This document shows, piece by piece, positions 9,868-19,986 of a stretch of 39,399 nt of DNA. The notes below the pieces were generated by a model. It was given only the letters and a program-made list of their open reading frames with translations, was not told where the DNA came from and did no database searches. The first letter of the stretch is position 1. Each line of letters starts with the position of its first letter. Made by a program: the position numbers and the translations under genes. The stretch comes from Kluyvera cryocrescens NBRC 102467. Lineage in GTDB: Bacteria > Pseudomonadota > Gammaproteobacteria > Enterobacterales > Enterobacteriaceae. The DNA is taken from NCBI RefSeq assembly GCF_001571285.1, contig NZ_BCTM01000037.1, positions 1-39,399 of the forward strand, read 5' to 3'.

Positions 9868-11241
9868 ATGTCTGTGCAGTTAATCGACTGGGATCTGGCC
9901 CTGATCCAGAAATATAACTATTCCGGGCCACGTTATACCTCATATCCCACCGCGCTGGAGTTCTCTGACGCCTTTGGCGAAAGCGAGTTTCTTCACGCCG
10001 TTGCGCGTTATCCAGAACGTCCGCTGTCACTGTACGTGCATATTCCGTTCTGCCATAAGCTTTGTTACTTCTGCGGCTGCAATAAGATAGTGACCCGCCA
10101 GCAGCACAAAGCCGATCAATATCTCGACGTTCTGGAGCAGGAAATCCGCCAGCGTGCGCCGCTATTTTCCGGCCGACATGTCAGCCAGCTACATTGGGGT
10201 GGCGGCACACCAACCTATCTCAATAAGGCGCAAATCAGTCGCCTGATGACGCTGCTGCGCGAAAGTTTCCAGTTTGACGCTGATGCTGAAATTTCGATTG
10301 AAGTCGATCCCCGTGAAATCGAGCTCGATGTTATTGACCATCTGCGTAGCGAAGGTTTCAACCGCCTGAGTATGGGCGTGCAGGATTTCAACAAAGAAGT
10401 GCAGCGGCTGGTCAACCGCGAACAGGATGAAGAGTTCATCTTTGCGCTGCTCAATCGCGCGCGTGAAATCGGCTTCACTTCGACCAATATCGACCTGATT
10501 TACGGCCTGCCAAAGCAGACGCCGGAAAGCTTCGCCTTTACGCTTAAACGCGTGGCCGAGCTGAACCCTGACCGTCTAAGCGTGTTTAACTACGCGCATC
10601 TGCCGACGCTGTTTGCCGCACAGCGGAAAATCAAAGATGCCGATCTGCCGTCGGCGCAGCAGAAGCTGGATATTTTGCAGGAGACCATCGGCTCGTTAAC
10701 CGAAGCCGGTTACCAGTTTATCGGTATGGACCACTTTGCGCGCCCGGATAATGAACTGGCGGTGGCGCAGCGTGATGGCGTACTGCATCGCAACTTCCAG
10801 GGCTACACCACGCAGGGCGATACCGACCTTCTGGGTATGGGGGTTTCCGCCATCAGCATGATTGGCGATTGCTACGCGCAGAACCAAAAAGAGCTGAAGC
10901 TTTACTATCAGCAGGTTGCCGAGCAGGGTAATGCGCTGTGGCGCGGCATTGCGTTGACTCACGATGACTGTATTCGTCGTGATGTGATTAAGGCGCTGAT
11001 ATGTAATTTCAGCCTCGATTTTGCGGCGGTCGAAAAACAGTGGGATCTGAACTTCAGTGAATACTTCGCCGAAGACCTGGCGCTACTGGCACCGCTGGCG
11101 AATGATGGGCTGGTGGACCTTAATGAGAAAGGGATTCAGGTTACCGCAAAAGGACGTCTGTTGATTCGTAATATCTGTATGTGCTTTGACGCTTATCTGC
11201 GTCAAAAGGCGCGAATGCAGCAATTCTCTCGGGTCATCTAA
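9868..11241 (+). CDS. hemN: Oxygen-independent coproporphyrinogen III oxidase HemN
   Basis: HemN is a radical SAM enzyme that decarboxylates coproporphyrinogen III to protoporphyrinogen IX without oxygen. ATG 9868 has AAGGAG 5 nt upstream and gives 457 residues, the E. coli length; a longer in-frame start at 9784 has no support. The [4Fe-4S] motif CHKLCYFCGC has Cys62, Cys66 and Cys69, and HWGGGTPTYL is the SAM-binding glycine-rich loop. The C-terminal HemN domain (about 360-440) is complete. The enzyme serves haem supply under anaerobic growth; formate dehydrogenase subunit FdoI in this window also uses haem b. Confidence 0.98.
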   Translation: MSVQLIDWDLALIQKYNYSGPRYTSYPTALEFSDAFGESEFLHAVARYPERPLSLYVHIPFCHKLCYFCGCNKIVTRQQHKADQYLDVLEQEIRQRAPLFSGRHVSQLHWGGGTPTYLNKAQISRLMTLLRESFQFDADAEISIEVDPREIELDVIDHLRSEGFNRLSMGVQDFNKEVQRLVNREQDEEFIFALLNRAREIGFTSTNIDLIYGLPKQTPESFAFTLKRVAELNPDRLSVFNYAHLPTLFAAQRKIKDADLPSAQQKLDILQETIGSLTEAGYQFIGMDHFARPDNELAVAQRDGVLHRNFQGYTTQGDTDLLGMGVSAISMIGDCYAQNQKELKLYYQQVAEQGNALWRGIALTHDDCIRRDVIKALICNFSLDFAAVEKQWDLNFSEYFAEDLALLAPLANDGLVDLNEKGIQVTAKGRLLIRNICMCFDAYLRQKARMQQFSRVI

Positions 11242-11247
11242 GGAACA

Positions 11248-11313
11248 GCCCGGAGGCTTTGCGCCTACCGGGCCTGCACGACATTTGGCGGGATAGGCGT
11301 TAGCGCCATCCCG
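11248..11313. repeat. Pair of REP-like hairpins (BIME-like) between hemN and yshB
   Basis: Two hairpins follow the hemN stop. The first is GCCCGG-AGGC / GCCT-A-CCGGGC (11248-11273). The second is CGGGAT-A-GGCG / GCGCC-ATCCCG (11289-11313). Their size, GC-rich stems and position between convergent genes match enterobacterial REP elements. Confidence 0.7.
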
Positions 11314-11321
11314 TACACAGA

Positions 11322-11429
11322 TCAGCTAAATAGCCCAACCAGCGCTGCGCAAAGTACCGCGGCCATTGCCGTTTGCGGCGAATGGCCGGCAGCGCCGCTC
11401 GACGCCAGATTAATCAATGATTCAAGCAT
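11322..11429 (-). CDS. yshB: Small membrane protein YshB
   Basis: A 35-codon frame starting MLESLINLASSGA and ending AALVGLFS matches E. coli YshB (36 residues), which lies at the same place between hemN and glnG. The hydrophobic C-terminal half (MAAVLCAALVGLFS) fits a single short membrane segment. GGGGGA lies a few bases upstream of the ATG. The protein's molecular role is not settled; work in Salmonella links YshB to intracellular survival. The gene is far below usual ORF length cut-offs, so it is easily missed. Confidence 0.88.
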   Translation of the reverse strand: MLESLINLASSGAAGHSPQTAMAAVLCAALVGLFS

Positions 11430-11542
11430 TTTCGTCCCCCCGTGGATTGCCGGGCAGCATGATACTTAACTCATCGGAACAGTAAAGTACAAAATTGCAG
11501 CAGTTTGCGCGAATCGAGCAATATTTACACTTCACTCTGGCC

Positions 11543-12955
11543 TTACTCCATTCCTAATTCTTTCAGCTTACGCGTCAGGGTATTACGACCCCAGCCGAGC
11601 AGGCGCGCGGCTTCCTGTTTATGACCCTGCGTATGGCGCAGTGCGGTCGTCAGCAGCGTACGCTCCATTTCTGGCTGCGCTTCAGAAAGCAGGTTTTGAT
11701 GACCGGAACGCAGCGCACGATCGGCCCATTGCGCCAGCAGCGTTGCCCAACTATCCGGGAGCGAGGATGACGCGGTGCTGTCCGGCATGCTGGCTTCAAA
11801 CAGCTCGCTGGGTAAATCCTGAATCAGCACTTCTTGCCCCGCGGCCATGACCGTTAACCAGCGGCAGGTGTTCTCTAGCTGGCGAACGTTGCCCGGCCAG
11901 GCGAGACGCGTTAACGCCGCTTCCGTCTCCGGATGCAGCAATTTAGCCTCAACCCCTAGCTCTCGTGCGGCTACCTGTAGGAAATGGTTTGCCAGGCGTG
12001 GAATATCTTCCCGGCGCTCGCGCAGCGGCGGCAGATGTACGCGGATGACGTTCAGGCGGTGGAACAAGTCTTCGCGAAATTTGCCTTCCTGAACGCGCTG
12101 CTCAAGGTTTTGGTGGGTAGCGGCAATAATACGCACATCCACTTTCACCGGCGCATAGCCGCCGACGCGATAGAACTGACCATCAGCCAGCACGCGCAGC
12201 AGACGGGTTTGCACGTCCATCGGCATATCGCCGATCTCATCGAGGAAGAGAGTTCCGCCATCAGCCTGTTCAAAACGCCCCTGACGGACGGTGTTAGCGC
12301 CGGTAAAAGCCCCTTTCTCGTGGCCAAACAGCTCGGATTCAATCAGGTCTTTTGGGATTGCCGCCATATTCAGCGCGATAAACGGAGCTTTGACGCGCGG
12401 GCTGTGGCGGTGCAGCGCGTGGGCGACGAGTTCTTTACCGGTACCAGATTCGCCGTTAATCAATACGCTGATTGAGGAGCGAGAAAGGCGACCAATAATG
12501 CGGAACACGTCCTGCATCGCCGGCGCTTCACCGATAATATCGGTTGTCGGGTCGTTAACCTGAACATTGCGCGGCTGCTGCTGTTCCTGGTAGTGACTAA
12601 TGGCACGCTCAACCAGCGCGACCGCTTCGTCAATATCAAACGGTTTTGGCAGGTAATCAAACGCCCCTTGCTGGTAGGCGCTAACGGCGGCATCCAGGTC
12701 GGAGTGCGCCGTCATTATGATGACCGGAAGCATCGGGTGGCGCTGTTTGATTTGGGTTAACAGCGCCAGCCCATCCATTCCGGGCATCCGGATATCGGAC
12801 ATCAGCACGTCAGGCGTTTTGGTGGCCAGGGCGTCAAGCACCTCTTTCCCGCCTTCAAACGTGGTACAGGTCAGCCCCGCGCCGGTGAGTGCGCGTTCAA
12901 GCACCCAACGGATGGAGCTATCGTCATCTACGACCCAGACTATCCCTCGTTGCAT
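11543..12955 (-). CDS. glnG: Nitrogen regulator NtrC (NRI), sigma54 activator
   Basis: NtrC is the response regulator of nitrogen limitation. The receiver domain (1-120) has Asp11, Asp12 and the phosphorylated Asp54. The AAA+ domain (about 140-380) has Walker A GESGTGKE, the sigma54-contacting GAFTGA loop, and Walker B GGTLFLDE. The C-terminal Fis-type helix-turn-helix is [25 protein letters not shown] 12955 is preceded by AAGGTG and gives 470 residues (E. coli 469); a GTG two codons earlier lies too close to that site. It is the last gene of glnA-glnL-glnG. Confidence 0.98.
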   Translation of the reverse strand: MQRGIVWVVDDDSSIRWVLERALTGAGLTCTTFEGGKEVLDALATKTPDVLMSDIRMPGMDGLALLTQIKQRHPMLPVIIMTAHSDLDAAVSAYQQGAFDYLPKPFDIDEAVALVERAISHYQEQQQPRNVQVNDPTTDIIGEAPAMQDVFRIIGRLSRSSISVLINGESGTGKELVAHALHRHSPRVKAPFIALNMAAIPKDLIESELFGHEKGAFTGANTVRQGRFEQADGGTLFLDEIGDMPMDVQTRLLRVLADGQFYRVGGYAPVKVDVRIIAATHQNLEQRVQEGKFREDLFHRLNVIRVHLPPLRERREDIPRLANHFLQVAARELGVEAKLLHPETEAALTRLAWPGNVRQLENTCRWLTVMAAGQEVLIQDLPSELFEASMPDSTASSSLPDSWATLLAQWADRALRSGHQNLLSEAQPEMERTLLTTALRHTQGHKQEAARLLGWGRNTLTRKLKELGME

Positions 12956-12964
12956 AAACACACC

Positions 12965-14014
12965 TTATTTTTTAATTGGCAGGTAAACCGAGAACTCGGT
13001 ATGGCCCGGCCAACTGGTAAATTCAATTTTGCCGGAGTGCTGATCGATAAGGCTGCGCGCAATCGACAGACCCAGCCCGGTGCCGCCTTCACGACCGCTC
13101 ACCATCGGGTAGAACAGGGTGTCCTGTAAATGCGATGGAATGCCGGGGCCGTTATCTTCAACATCGATGCGGGCAGCCAGGCGATAGCGAACGCCGTGAA
13201 GCGTGAGCTGAAATGCAGTACGGGTGCGCAGGACGATTTCGCCGCCTTCCGGCCCTAAAGCCTGAAGGGCGTTACGCACAATATTCAGCAGAACTTGTTC
13301 TATTTGATCGGGATCGTGCGGCAGCTCCGGCAGGCTTGGGTCGTAATCACGCACCAGCTTGATGTTATCCGGTAGCTCCATCGACACCAGCTTCACCACG
13401 CGTTCGGCGACTTTATGAATACTCTCCGTAACGTGTGTCCCGGGATGCTGAGGCCCAAGCAGACGGTCAACCAAATTACGCAGGCGGTCGGCCTGTTCGA
13501 TAATGACGTTGGTGTATTCCGTTAGCGCTGGGTCGGGTAGTGCTTTACTTAACAGCTGTGCCGCGCCGCGTAGGCCGCCCAGCGGGTTTTTTATCTCATG
13601 CGCGAGGCCACGTACCAGATCGCGTGCCGCGATTTGCTGAGCGTGCTGGAGCTGCTCCTGGCTTAGGCGGCGTTGGTTATCCATCGGCGCCATTTCCAGC
13701 AGAATATAACCATCTGGCAGACGCTGGGCCGTGAGCGAGAGAATATGCGAACGGCTATCGATCACCAGCGTCACCTCGTTATCGGTAAACCCCTGACCGG
13801 TTTGCAGGCTCTCCTGCATCAAACCGATATTCAGCGAAAAATAGCTCAGGAGTTCGGGTAACGGTGTGCCAAAGAGCTTACGCGCGCTTTGGGCCAGCAG
13901 CTGCTGTGCTGCGGGATTCGCGTAGTGAACGGCCAGGTCGTCATCGACCAATAGGATGCTGTTAATTAACGAATTGAGGATCTGCCCAGCATCGGGCAGT
14001 GCGCCTGTTGCCAT
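12965..14014 (-). CDS. glnL: Nitrogen sensor histidine kinase NtrB (NRII)
   Basis: NtrB phosphorylates or dephosphorylates NtrC according to PII (GlnB) and 2-oxoglutarate. The 349 residues equal the E. coli length. A PAS domain occupies about residues 10-100. His139 lies in the H-box [13 protein letters not shown]. The N-box ([10 protein letters not shown]), G1 (DNGPGIP) and G2 (GGTGLGLSI) of the ATPase domain follow. It is soluble, with no membrane segment. It is separated from glnG by 9 bp, and from glnA by a terminator and its own NtrC-repressed promoter. Confidence 0.98.
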   Translation of the reverse strand: MATGALPDAGQILNSLINSILLVDDDLAVHYANPAAQQLLAQSARKLFGTPLPELLSYFSLNIGLMQESLQTGQGFTDNEVTLVIDSRSHILSLTAQRLPDGYILLEMAPMDNQRRLSQEQLQHAQQIAARDLVRGLAHEIKNPLGGLRGAAQLLSKALPDPALTEYTNVIIEQADRLRNLVDRLLGPQHPGTHVTESIHKVAERVVKLVSMELPDNIKLVRDYDPSLPELPHDPDQIEQVLLNIVRNALQALGPEGGEIVLRTRTAFQLTLHGVRYRLAARIDVEDNGPGIPSHLQDTLFYPMVSGREGGTGLGLSIARSLIDQHSGKIEFTSWPGHTEFSVYLPIKK

Positions 14015-14036
14015 TTAGCAGTCTCCTGAAAAGGCT

Positions 14037-14053
14037 TGCACTGTTTTAGTGCA
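14037..14053. promoter_or_regulatory. NtrC-binding site at the glnL promoter
   Basis: TGCACTGTTTTAGTGCA is a perfect 17-bp palindrome matching the NtrC consensus TGCACY-N5-RGTGCA. It lies 23 bp upstream of the glnL start. In E. coli NtrC bound here represses the weak glnL promoter. Confidence 0.88.
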
Positions 14054-14103
14054 GTATAGCTTTTTATTGCTAAAAAGCGCGAAAGATCAGTTTGTTGGTG
14101 GAG

Positions 14104-14128
14104 AAAAAAGCCCATCCTGAGATGGGCT
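14104..14128 (-). terminator. glnA terminator/attenuator before glnL
   Basis: Read on the minus strand, AGCCCATC pairs with GATGGGCT across TCAG and is followed by TTTTTT. It lies about 90 nt after the glnA stop. In E. coli partial read-through here sets the ratio of GlnA to NtrBC. Confidence 0.9.
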
Positions 14129-14220
14129 GAAAGTTTCCACGGCAACTCAATTCCAGGTGTTGCGCCAGAGCCTGTTGGCCATGGCGCGACGTCAACTGGA
14201 CAGTACAACTCAAATTTCGA

Positions 14221-15630
14221 TTAAACGCTGTAGTACAGTTCGAATTCAACCGGGTGCGGCGTCATGCGAACGCGGTCGTTTTCTTCAGTGCGCAGCGTGA
14301 TGTAAGCGTCGATAGCTTCATCGGTGAATACGCCACCTGCAGTCAGGAACTCGCGGTCTGCGTCCAGCGCATTCAGTGCTTCTTCCAGAGAGCCAGCAAC
14401 CTGTGGGATCTCTTTCGCTTCTTCTGGCGGCAGGTCGTACAGGTTTTTGTCCATCGCTTCGCCTGGATGGATTTTGTTCTTGATACCGTCAAGACCAGCC
14501 ATCAGCAGTGCTGCGAAGCACAGGTATGGGTTAGCCGCTGGATCCGGGAAGCGCACTTCAATACGGCGTGCTTTCGGAGAAGCAACCACTGGGATACGGA
14601 TAGAAGCAGAACGGTTACGGGCAGAGTAAGCCAGCATAACAGGTGCTTCGTAGCCTGGGACCAGACGCTTGTAGGAGTTGGTGGTTGGGTTCGCCAGGGC
14701 GTTGATCGCTTTAGCGTGTTTGATAACACCACCGATGTAGAACAGCGCTTGCTCAGACAGGCCTGCGTATTTGTCGCCGGAGAACAGGTTTACGCCGTTC
14801 TTGGACAGAGACATGTGGCAGTGCATACCGGAACCGTTATCGCCAAACATTGGTTTTGGCATGAAGGTCGCGGTTTTACCGAAGCGGTGAGCCACGTTGT
14901 GCACAACGTATTTGTAGATCTGAATTTCGTCCGCTTTTTTGGTCATGGTGTTAAAGCGGGTTGCGATTTCGTTCTGGCCAGCCGTTGCCACTTCGTGGTG
15001 GTGTGCTTCAACAACCAGACCCATCTCTTCCATGATCAGACACATGGTAGAACGGATGTCCTGGGAAGAATCGACCGGAGGTACCGGGAAGTAGCCGCCT
15101 TTCACGCCAGGACGGTGACCTTTGTTACCACCTTCGTATTTGGTGGAGGAGTTCCATGCGCCTTCGATATCATCGATAGCCACGTGGGAACCGGAGATGG
15201 ATGCGCCGAAACGAATGTCATCAAACAGGAAGAATTCTGGCTCTGGCCCGAACAGAACGGTGTCCGCGATGCCGGTAGCGCGCAGGTATTCTTCAGCACG
15301 TTTTGCGATGGAGCGCGGGTCGCGGTCGTAGCCCTGCAGCGTACCTGGTTCCAGGATGTCGCAACGAATGATCAGGGTAGACTCTTCAAAGAACGGGTCA
15401 ATAAGCGCAGTAGAAGCATCTGGCATCAGAACCATGTCTGATTCGTTAATGCCTTTCCAGCCGCCGATTGAGGAGCCGTCAAACATTTTGCCTTCTTCAA
15501 AGAATTCGGCATTCACCTGATGAGCAGGAATAGTGACGTGCTGTTCTTTACCTTTGGTATCGGTGAAGCGCAAATCGACAAACTTCACTTCGTGCTCGTT
15601 CAGCATCGTCAAAACGTGTTCAGCGGACAT
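14221..15630 (-). CDS. glnA: Glutamine synthetase, type I
   Basis: GlnA makes glutamine from glutamate, ammonia and ATP as a dodecamer. The length is 469 residues from ATG 15630. The upstream in-frame ATG at 15639 touches the GGGAG ribosome-binding site, while ATG 15630 is 9 nt from it and gives the E. coli N terminus [10 protein letters not shown]. The GS signatures FDGSSIGGW and [14 protein letters not shown] are present. Tyr398, in NLYDLPPEE, is the adenylylation target, so the enzyme is of the GlnE-regulated kind. It is transcribed toward glnLG from the sigma54 promoter at 15721-15737. Confidence 0.99.
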   Translation of the reverse strand: MSAEHVLTMLNEHEVKFVDLRFTDTKGKEQHVTIPAHQVNAEFFEEGKMFDGSSIGGWKGINESDMVLMPDASTALIDPFFEESTLIIRCDILEPGTLQGYDRDPRSIAKRAEEYLRATGIADTVLFGPEPEFFLFDDIRFGASISGSHVAIDDIEGAWNSSTKYEGGNKGHRPGVKGGYFPVPPVDSSQDIRSTMCLIMEEMGLVVEAHHHEVATAGQNEIATRFNTMTKKADEIQIYKYVVHNVAHRFGKTATFMPKPMFGDNGSGMHCHMSLSKNGVNLFSGDKYAGLSEQALFYIGGVIKHAKAINALANPTTNSYKRLVPGYEAPVMLAYSARNRSASIRIPVVASPKARRIEVRFPDPAANPYLCFAALLMAGLDGIKNKIHPGEAMDKNLYDLPPEEAKEIPQVAGSLEEALNALDADREFLTAGGVFTDEAIDAYITLRTEENDRVRMTPHPVEFELYYSV

Positions 15631-15720
15631 ACTTAACATCTCCCGGATTTATCATTGTCGTCGTGGTAACGAGGTCTTCAATCACTGCTTAAAGTGGCGT
15701 TGTTGCCCTAAAAAATATAA

Positions 15721-15737
15721 AGCGAAATCTGTGCCAA
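15721..15737 (-). promoter_or_regulatory. Sigma54 promoter glnAp2
   Basis: On the minus strand the sequence is TTGGCACAGATTTCGCT, with the -24 GG and -12 GC elements 10 bp apart. It matches the E. coli glnAp2 promoter over this whole stretch. Confidence 0.93.
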
Positions 15738-15809
15738 CTTTTAAATTACCCCCAAAAGGCGTTATCATGCGCACCATAGTGCAAAAGGGCTGCACCACGA
15801 TAGCTTGTT

Positions 15810-15826
15810 TGCACCATTATAGTGCT
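15810..15826. promoter_or_regulatory. NtrC-binding site 2 upstream of glnA
   Basis: TGCACCATTATAGTGCT fits TGCACY-N5-RGTGCA with one end mismatch. It lies about 80 bp upstream of the sigma54 promoter, in enhancer position. Confidence 0.8.
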
Positions 15827-15841
15827 TATCTGTGATTGTTG

Positions 15842-15858
15842 AGCACCATATTGGTGCA
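15842..15858. promoter_or_regulatory. NtrC-binding site 1 upstream of glnA
   Basis: AGCACCATATTGGTGCA is a near-perfect NtrC palindrome. It is spaced 32 bp (about three helical turns) from the neighbouring site, as expected for cooperative NtrC binding. Confidence 0.85.
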
Positions 15859-15887
15859 AATTGCGATTAGGTGCCCTTTTTATGCTC

Positions 15888-15903
15888 CGTGAAAGCGATC
15901 ACA
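15888..15903. promoter_or_regulatory. CRP-binding site for the distal glnA promoter (glnAp1)
   Basis: CGTGA-AAGCGA-TCACA matches TGTGA-N6-TCACA in all but one base. It corresponds to the CRP site that activates the sigma70 promoter glnAp1 in E. coli. Confidence 0.8.
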
Positions 15904-16009
15904 AAGAAACTCTGCAATACTTGTTTGCGGAGGATCTCTGTGATCCTGTTTTGTAGTGCGATTAATCCGTGTACAATAACGCGCTATTTCTAATGCCCGA
16001 GGCAAAGTT

Positions 16010-17833
16010 GTGATCGAAAATTTGCGTAACATCGCCATCATCGCGCACGTTGACCATGGTAAGACTACCCTGGTTGATAAGCTGCTCCAGCAATCCGGTA
16101 CGTTTGATGCGCGTGCTGAAACACAAGAGCGTGTGATGGACTCCAACGATTTGGAGAAAGAGCGTGGGATTACCATCCTCGCGAAAAACACCGCAATCAA
16201 ATGGAATGATTACCGTATCAACATCGTTGATACCCCAGGGCACGCCGACTTCGGTGGTGAAGTTGAGCGCGTCATGTCCATGGTTGACTCCGTACTGCTG
16301 GTTGTTGATGCAATGGATGGCCCGATGCCGCAGACGCGCTTCGTGACCAAAAAAGCATTTGCCCACGGTCTGAAGCCTATTGTTGTTATCAACAAAGTTG
16401 ACCGTCCAGGCGCACGTCCTGATTGGGTTGTTGACCAGGTGTTCGACCTGTTCGTTAACCTCGACGCGACCGACGAACAGCTGGACTTCCCTATCATTTA
16501 TGCTTCCGCGCTGAATGGTATTGCGGGTGTCGATCACGAAGATATGGCGGAAGACATGACCCCGCTGTATCAGGCGATCGTTGACCACGTACCGGCTCCA
16601 GACGTAGACCTGGATGGCCCGCTGCAGATGCAAATCTCCCAGCTGGACTACAACAACTACGTTGGTGTTATCGGTATCGGCCGTATCAAACGCGGTAAAG
16701 TGAAACCAAACCAGCAGATCACTATCATTGATAGCGAAGGCAAAACCCGTAACGGTAAAGTCGGGAAAGTTCTGACCCACCTGGGTCTGGAACGTATCGA
16801 TAGCGACCTGGCGGAAGCTGGCGATATCATCGCGATCACCGGTCTGGGCGAACTGAACATCTCCGACACCATCTGCGACCCGCAGAATGTTGAAGCGCTG
16901 CCAGCGCTGTCCGTAGATGAGCCAACCGTAACCATGTTCTTCAACGTAAACACCTCTCCATTCTGTGGTAAAGAAGGTAAATACGTTACTTCTCGTCAGA
17001 TTCTTGACCGTCTGAAGAAAGAACTGGTACACAACGTGGCACTGCGCGTTGAAGAAACCGAAGACGCCGATGCGTTCCGCGTTTCTGGCCGTGGTGAACT
17101 GCACCTGTCCGTTCTGATTGAAAACATGCGTCGTGAAGGTTTCGAAATGGCGGTTTCCCGTCCGAAAGTAATCTTCCGCGAAATCGATGGCCGTAAACAA
17201 GAGCCATTCGAAAACGTAACGCTGGACGTCGAAGAGCAGCACCAGGGTTCTGTCATGCAGGCACTGGGTGAGCGTAAAGGCGACCTGAAAAACATGAATC
17301 CAGACGGAAAAGGCCGCGTACGTCTCGACTACGTGATTCCTAGCCGTGGTCTGATCGGCTTCCGTTCAGAATTCATGACCATGACCTCCGGTACCGGTCT
17401 GCTGTACTCCACCTTCAGCCACTACGACGACGTTCGTCCGGGTGAAGTGGGCCAGCGTCAGAACGGCGTTCTGATCTCCAACGGCCAGGGTAAAGCAGTT
17501 GCGTTCGCACTGTTCAGCCTGCAGGACCGCGGTAAGCTGTTCCTGGGTCACGGTGCAGAAGTTTATGAAGGCCAGATCATCGGTATTCACAGCCGTTCTA
17601 ACGACCTGACGGTAAACTGCCTGACCGGTAAGAAACTGACCAACATGCGTGCTTCCGGTACTGACGAAGCAACCACGCTGGTCCCAGCTCAGAAAATGAC
17701 TCTGGAGCAAGCTCTGGAATTCATCGATGACGACGAACTGGTAGAAGTTACACCAACTTCTATCCGTATCCGTAAACGTCACCTGACTGAAAACGATCGC
17801 AAACGTGCGAACCGTGGTCCTAAAGAAGATTAA
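16010..17833 (+). CDS. typA: Ribosome-associated GTPase TypA/BipA
   Basis: BipA is a translational GTPase of the EF-G/LepA family that binds 70S ribosomes and aids 50S assembly and growth at low temperature or under stress. The 607 residues equal the E. coli length. G1 is AHVDHGKTT (residues 13-21), followed by [17 protein letters not shown] and [10 protein letters not shown]. Domains II, III and V and the BipA-specific C-terminal domain follow ([17 protein letters not shown]). Translation starts at a GTG after a weak ribosome-binding site, as in E. coli. Confidence 0.98.
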   Translation: MIENLRNIAIIAHVDHGKTTLVDKLLQQSGTFDARAETQERVMDSNDLEKERGITILAKNTAIKWNDYRINIVDTPGHADFGGEVERVMSMVDSVLLVVDAMDGPMPQTRFVTKKAFAHGLKPIVVINKVDRPGARPDWVVDQVFDLFVNLDATDEQLDFPIIYASALNGIAGVDHEDMAEDMTPLYQAIVDHVPAPDVDLDGPLQMQISQLDYNNYVGVIGIGRIKRGKVKPNQQITIIDSEGKTRNGKVGKVLTHLGLERIDSDLAEAGDIIAITGLGELNISDTICDPQNVEALPALSVDEPTVTMFFNVNTSPFCGKEGKYVTSRQILDRLKKELVHNVALRVEETEDADAFRVSGRGELHLSVLIENMRREGFEMAVSRPKVIFREIDGRKQEPFENVTLDVEEQHQGSVMQALGERKGDLKNMNPDGKGRVRLDYVIPSRGLIGFRSEFMTMTSGTGLLYSTFSHYDDVRPGEVGQRQNGVLISNGQGKAVAFALFSLQDRGKLFLGHGAEVYEGQIIGIHSRSNDLTVNCLTGKKLTNMRASGTDEATTLVPAQKMTLEQALEFIDDDELVEVTPTSIRIRKRHLTENDRKRANRGPKED

Positions 17834-17854
17834 TTTCTCTCTTTAGCGGATACA

Positions 17855-17886
17855 AAAACCTGCCAGCGATGGCAGGTTTTTTTTTT
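17855..17886 (+). terminator. typA terminator
   Basis: AAAACCTGCCA pairs with TGGCAGGTTTT across GCGA and is followed by a run of ten T residues in total. It lies about 20 nt after the stop. Confidence 0.94.
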
Positions 17887-18092
17887 GCCAGTGGTAGCTG
17901 TTTGTGAATTCAGATGGTGGGCCTGATACTGACAAAAAGAGCGGGTTGTGGCTAATATCGGATTGTCGCTAACCAGCCCGGCACAAAATGTGCGACCCTC
18001 ATACGCCCCCAGAAACTTATCCCTGCTGCCCCATAGTCAAACTCCACCTTTCCCGCTACAGTGAAATTTCCACGGCGTGAACGGAGGCAAAA

Positions 18093-18692
18093 ATGCTCTA
18101 TATCTTTGATTTAGGTAATGTGATTGTCGACATTGATTTCAACCGTGTTCTGGGAACGTGGAGCGATCTTGCTCGCGTACCGCTGGCCCGGTTAAAGCAG
18201 AGTTTTACCATGGGCGACGTGTTTCATCAGCATGAGCGTGGTGAGATATCTGACGAAGAATTTGCAAAAGCCATGTGCCATGACATGGACCTCCCGCTCA
18301 GCTACGAACAGTTTGCCCACGGCTGGCAGGCGATATTTGTCGCCCTGCGTCCCGAAGTTATCGACATCATGAACAATCTGCGCGAGCAGGGGCATCGTGT
18401 TGTTGTTCTCTCCAATACTAACGCGCTGCACACCACCTTCTGGCCGGGTGAATATCCGCAAATCTACGCTGCCGCCGATCGTGTTTACCTCTCTCAGGAG
18501 ATGGGAATGCGTAAACCGGAAGCCAGGATTTACCAGCGTGTGCTTGAGTCTGAAGGTTTTTCTGCCGCCGATGCGGTCTTTTTTGACGATAACGCCGATA
18601 ATATAGAAGGGGCTAACCAGTTGGGGATCACCAGTGTCCTGGTGACCGGGAGAGAAACCCTACCCGACTATTTTATGAAGTCGTTATGTTAA
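18093..18692 (+). CDS. yihX: HAD-family sugar-phosphate phosphatase YihX
   Basis: The 199-residue protein has the HAD motifs FDLGNV(I)VD (residues 5-12, nucleophile Asp6), VLSNTN (motif II) and FFDDNADNI (motif IV). E. coli YihX hydrolyses alpha-D-glucose 1-phosphate. The length is identical. GGAGG lies upstream of ATG 18093. It leads a tight four-gene cluster: its stop overlaps the rbn start by 7 nt. The 259 bp before it hold the typA terminator and no other feature that I can support. Confidence 0.95.
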   Translation: MLYIFDLGNVIVDIDFNRVLGTWSDLARVPLARLKQSFTMGDVFHQHERGEISDEEFAKAMCHDMDLPLSYEQFAHGWQAIFVALRPEVIDIMNNLREQGHRVVVLSNTNALHTTFWPGEYPQIYAAADRVYLSQEMGMRKPEARIYQRVLESEGFSAADAVFFDDNADNIEGANQLGITSVLVTGRETLPDYFMKSLC

Positions 18693-19546
18693 AAACCGTT
18701 CATCAAAAATGTATTCATCATACCCGGCCGCTGGTGGCGTGGAGTAAATTCCTCTGGCGGCGCATTGAAGAAGATAATATGACGACACTTGCCGGAAATC
18801 TGGCCTATGTGTCGTTGCTGTCCCTTGTGCCGCTGGTGGCGGTGATTTTCGCGCTATTCGCGGCATTCCCGATGTTTTCGGAAGTTAGCCTGCAGATCCG
18901 TCACTTCGTGTTTGCCAATTTTCTACCGGCGACCGGTGACGTCATTCAGCGCTATATCGAGCAGTTTGTTGCCAACTCCAACAGAATGACCGCGTTTGGT
19001 GCCTGCGGTTTGATTATTACCGCACTGCTGCTGATGTACTCCATCGACAGTGCGTTAAACACCATCTGGCGGAGTAAACGTGCGCGGCCGAAGATTTACT
19101 CGTTCGCGGTTTATTGGATGATCCTGACCCTCGGACCACTGTTGGCCGGGGTTAGCCTGGCCATCAGTTCCTATTTGCTTTCATTACGCTGGGCCAGTGA
19201 GCTGCATGGCGTTATCGATAATGTATTGCGCGTCTTTCCGCTCCTGCTGTCGTGGCTGTCGTTCTGGCTGCTGTACAGCATTGTGCCGACCACGCAGGTG
19301 CCAAATCGCGATGCGGTGATTGGCGCATTGGTTGCCGCACTGCTGCACGAATTAGGCAAAAAGGTGTTCTCCCTCTATATCACCGCTTTTCCTTCCTACC
19401 AGCTGATTTATGGTGTGCTGGCAGTGATCCCCATTTTGTTTGTCTGGGTCTACTGGACGTGGTGTATCGTCTTGCTTGGCGCAGAAATAACTGTCACTCT
19501 CGGTGAATACCGAAAATTGAAAACAGAACAACAAGAAGCAGAGTAA
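18686..19546 (+). CDS. yihY: Inner-membrane protein YihY/Rbn family
   Basis: The 286-residue protein has six hydrophobic segments (about residues 35-60, 100-120, 140-165, 180-205, 215-235 and 245-270). The family-wide N-terminal [20 protein letters not shown] is present. The old name Rbn (RNase BN) was a misassignment; the true RNase BN is ElaC, and no enzymatic function is proven for YihY. The ATG lies inside the end of yihX and the stop is 2 nt before dtd, so the genes are translationally coupled. Confidence 0.94.
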   Translation: MLKTVHQKCIHHTRPLVAWSKFLWRRIEEDNMTTLAGNLAYVSLLSLVPLVAVIFALFAAFPMFSEVSLQIRHFVFANFLPATGDVIQRYIEQFVANSNRMTAFGACGLIITALLLMYSIDSALNTIWRSKRARPKIYSFAVYWMILTLGPLLAGVSLAISSYLLSLRWASELHGVIDNVLRVFPLLLSWLSFWLLYSIVPTTQVPNRDAVIGALVAALLHELGKKVFSLYITAFPSYQLIYGVLAVIPILFVWVYWTWCIVLLGAEITVTLGEYRKLKTEQQEAE

Positions 19547-19548
19547 CC

Positions 19549-19986
19549 ATGATTGCATTAATTCAGCGCGTAACCCGTGCCAGCGTCAGCGTGGCGGATG
19601 AGGTTACAGGGGAAATCGGCCTTGGGCTGCTGGTGCTGCTGGGCGTAGAGAGAGACGACGACGAACAAAAGGCCAACCGCCTCTGCGAGCGCGTATTGGG
19701 ATACCGAATCTTCAGCGATGCTGACGGCAAAATGAACCTCAACGTGAAGCAGGCGGGAGGCAGCGTGCTGGTAGTGTCGCAGTTTACGCTGGCAGCCGAT
19801 ACCGAACGCGGTATGCGCCCGGGTTTCTCGAAGGGTGCCGCGCCCGACCGCGCTGAAGCGCTATATGAATATTTTGTTGAGCGTTGCCGCCAACAGGAAA
19901 TGAACACCCAAACAGGACGATTTGCTGCGGATATGCAGGTGTCGCTGGTCAACGATGGCCCGGTCACGTTCTGGTTGCAGGTATGA
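19549..19986 (+). CDS. dtd: D-aminoacyl-tRNA deacylase
   Basis: Dtd removes D-amino acids (and glycine mischarged on tRNA-Ala) from tRNA, acting as a proofreader in translation. The 145 residues equal the family length. The two active-site signatures are SQFTLAAD (residues about 76-83) and [10 protein letters not shown] near the end, which forms the Gly-cisPro cross-subunit motif. The stop overlaps the next start as ATGA. Confidence 0.97.
   Translation: MIALIQRVTRASVSVADEVTGEIGLGLLVLLGVERDDDEQKANRLCERVLGYRIFSDADGKMNLNVKQAGGSVLVVSQFTLAADTERGMRPGFSKGAAPDRAEALYEYFVERCRQQEMNTQTGRFAADMQVSLVNDGPVTFWLQV

Larger units (their letters stand above)
15631..16009. promoter_or_regulatory. glnA-typA divergent regulatory region
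   Basis: This 379-bp gap carries, from the glnA side, the sigma54 promoter, several NtrC half- and full sites, and a CRP site. The start side of typA follows. The separate sites are listed individually. No coding frame is convincing here. Confidence 0.85.

Noticed and set aside
14254-15441. 395-codon open frame antisense to glnA
   Set aside because: It is the mirror of a highly biased, strongly conserved gene. The translation is rich in Val, Phe, His and Arg with no family resemblance and no ribosome-binding site.
15962-17242. 426-codon open frame antisense to typA
   Set aside because: Codon bias of typA opens the opposite frame. The product shows no domain pattern and typA itself is certain.
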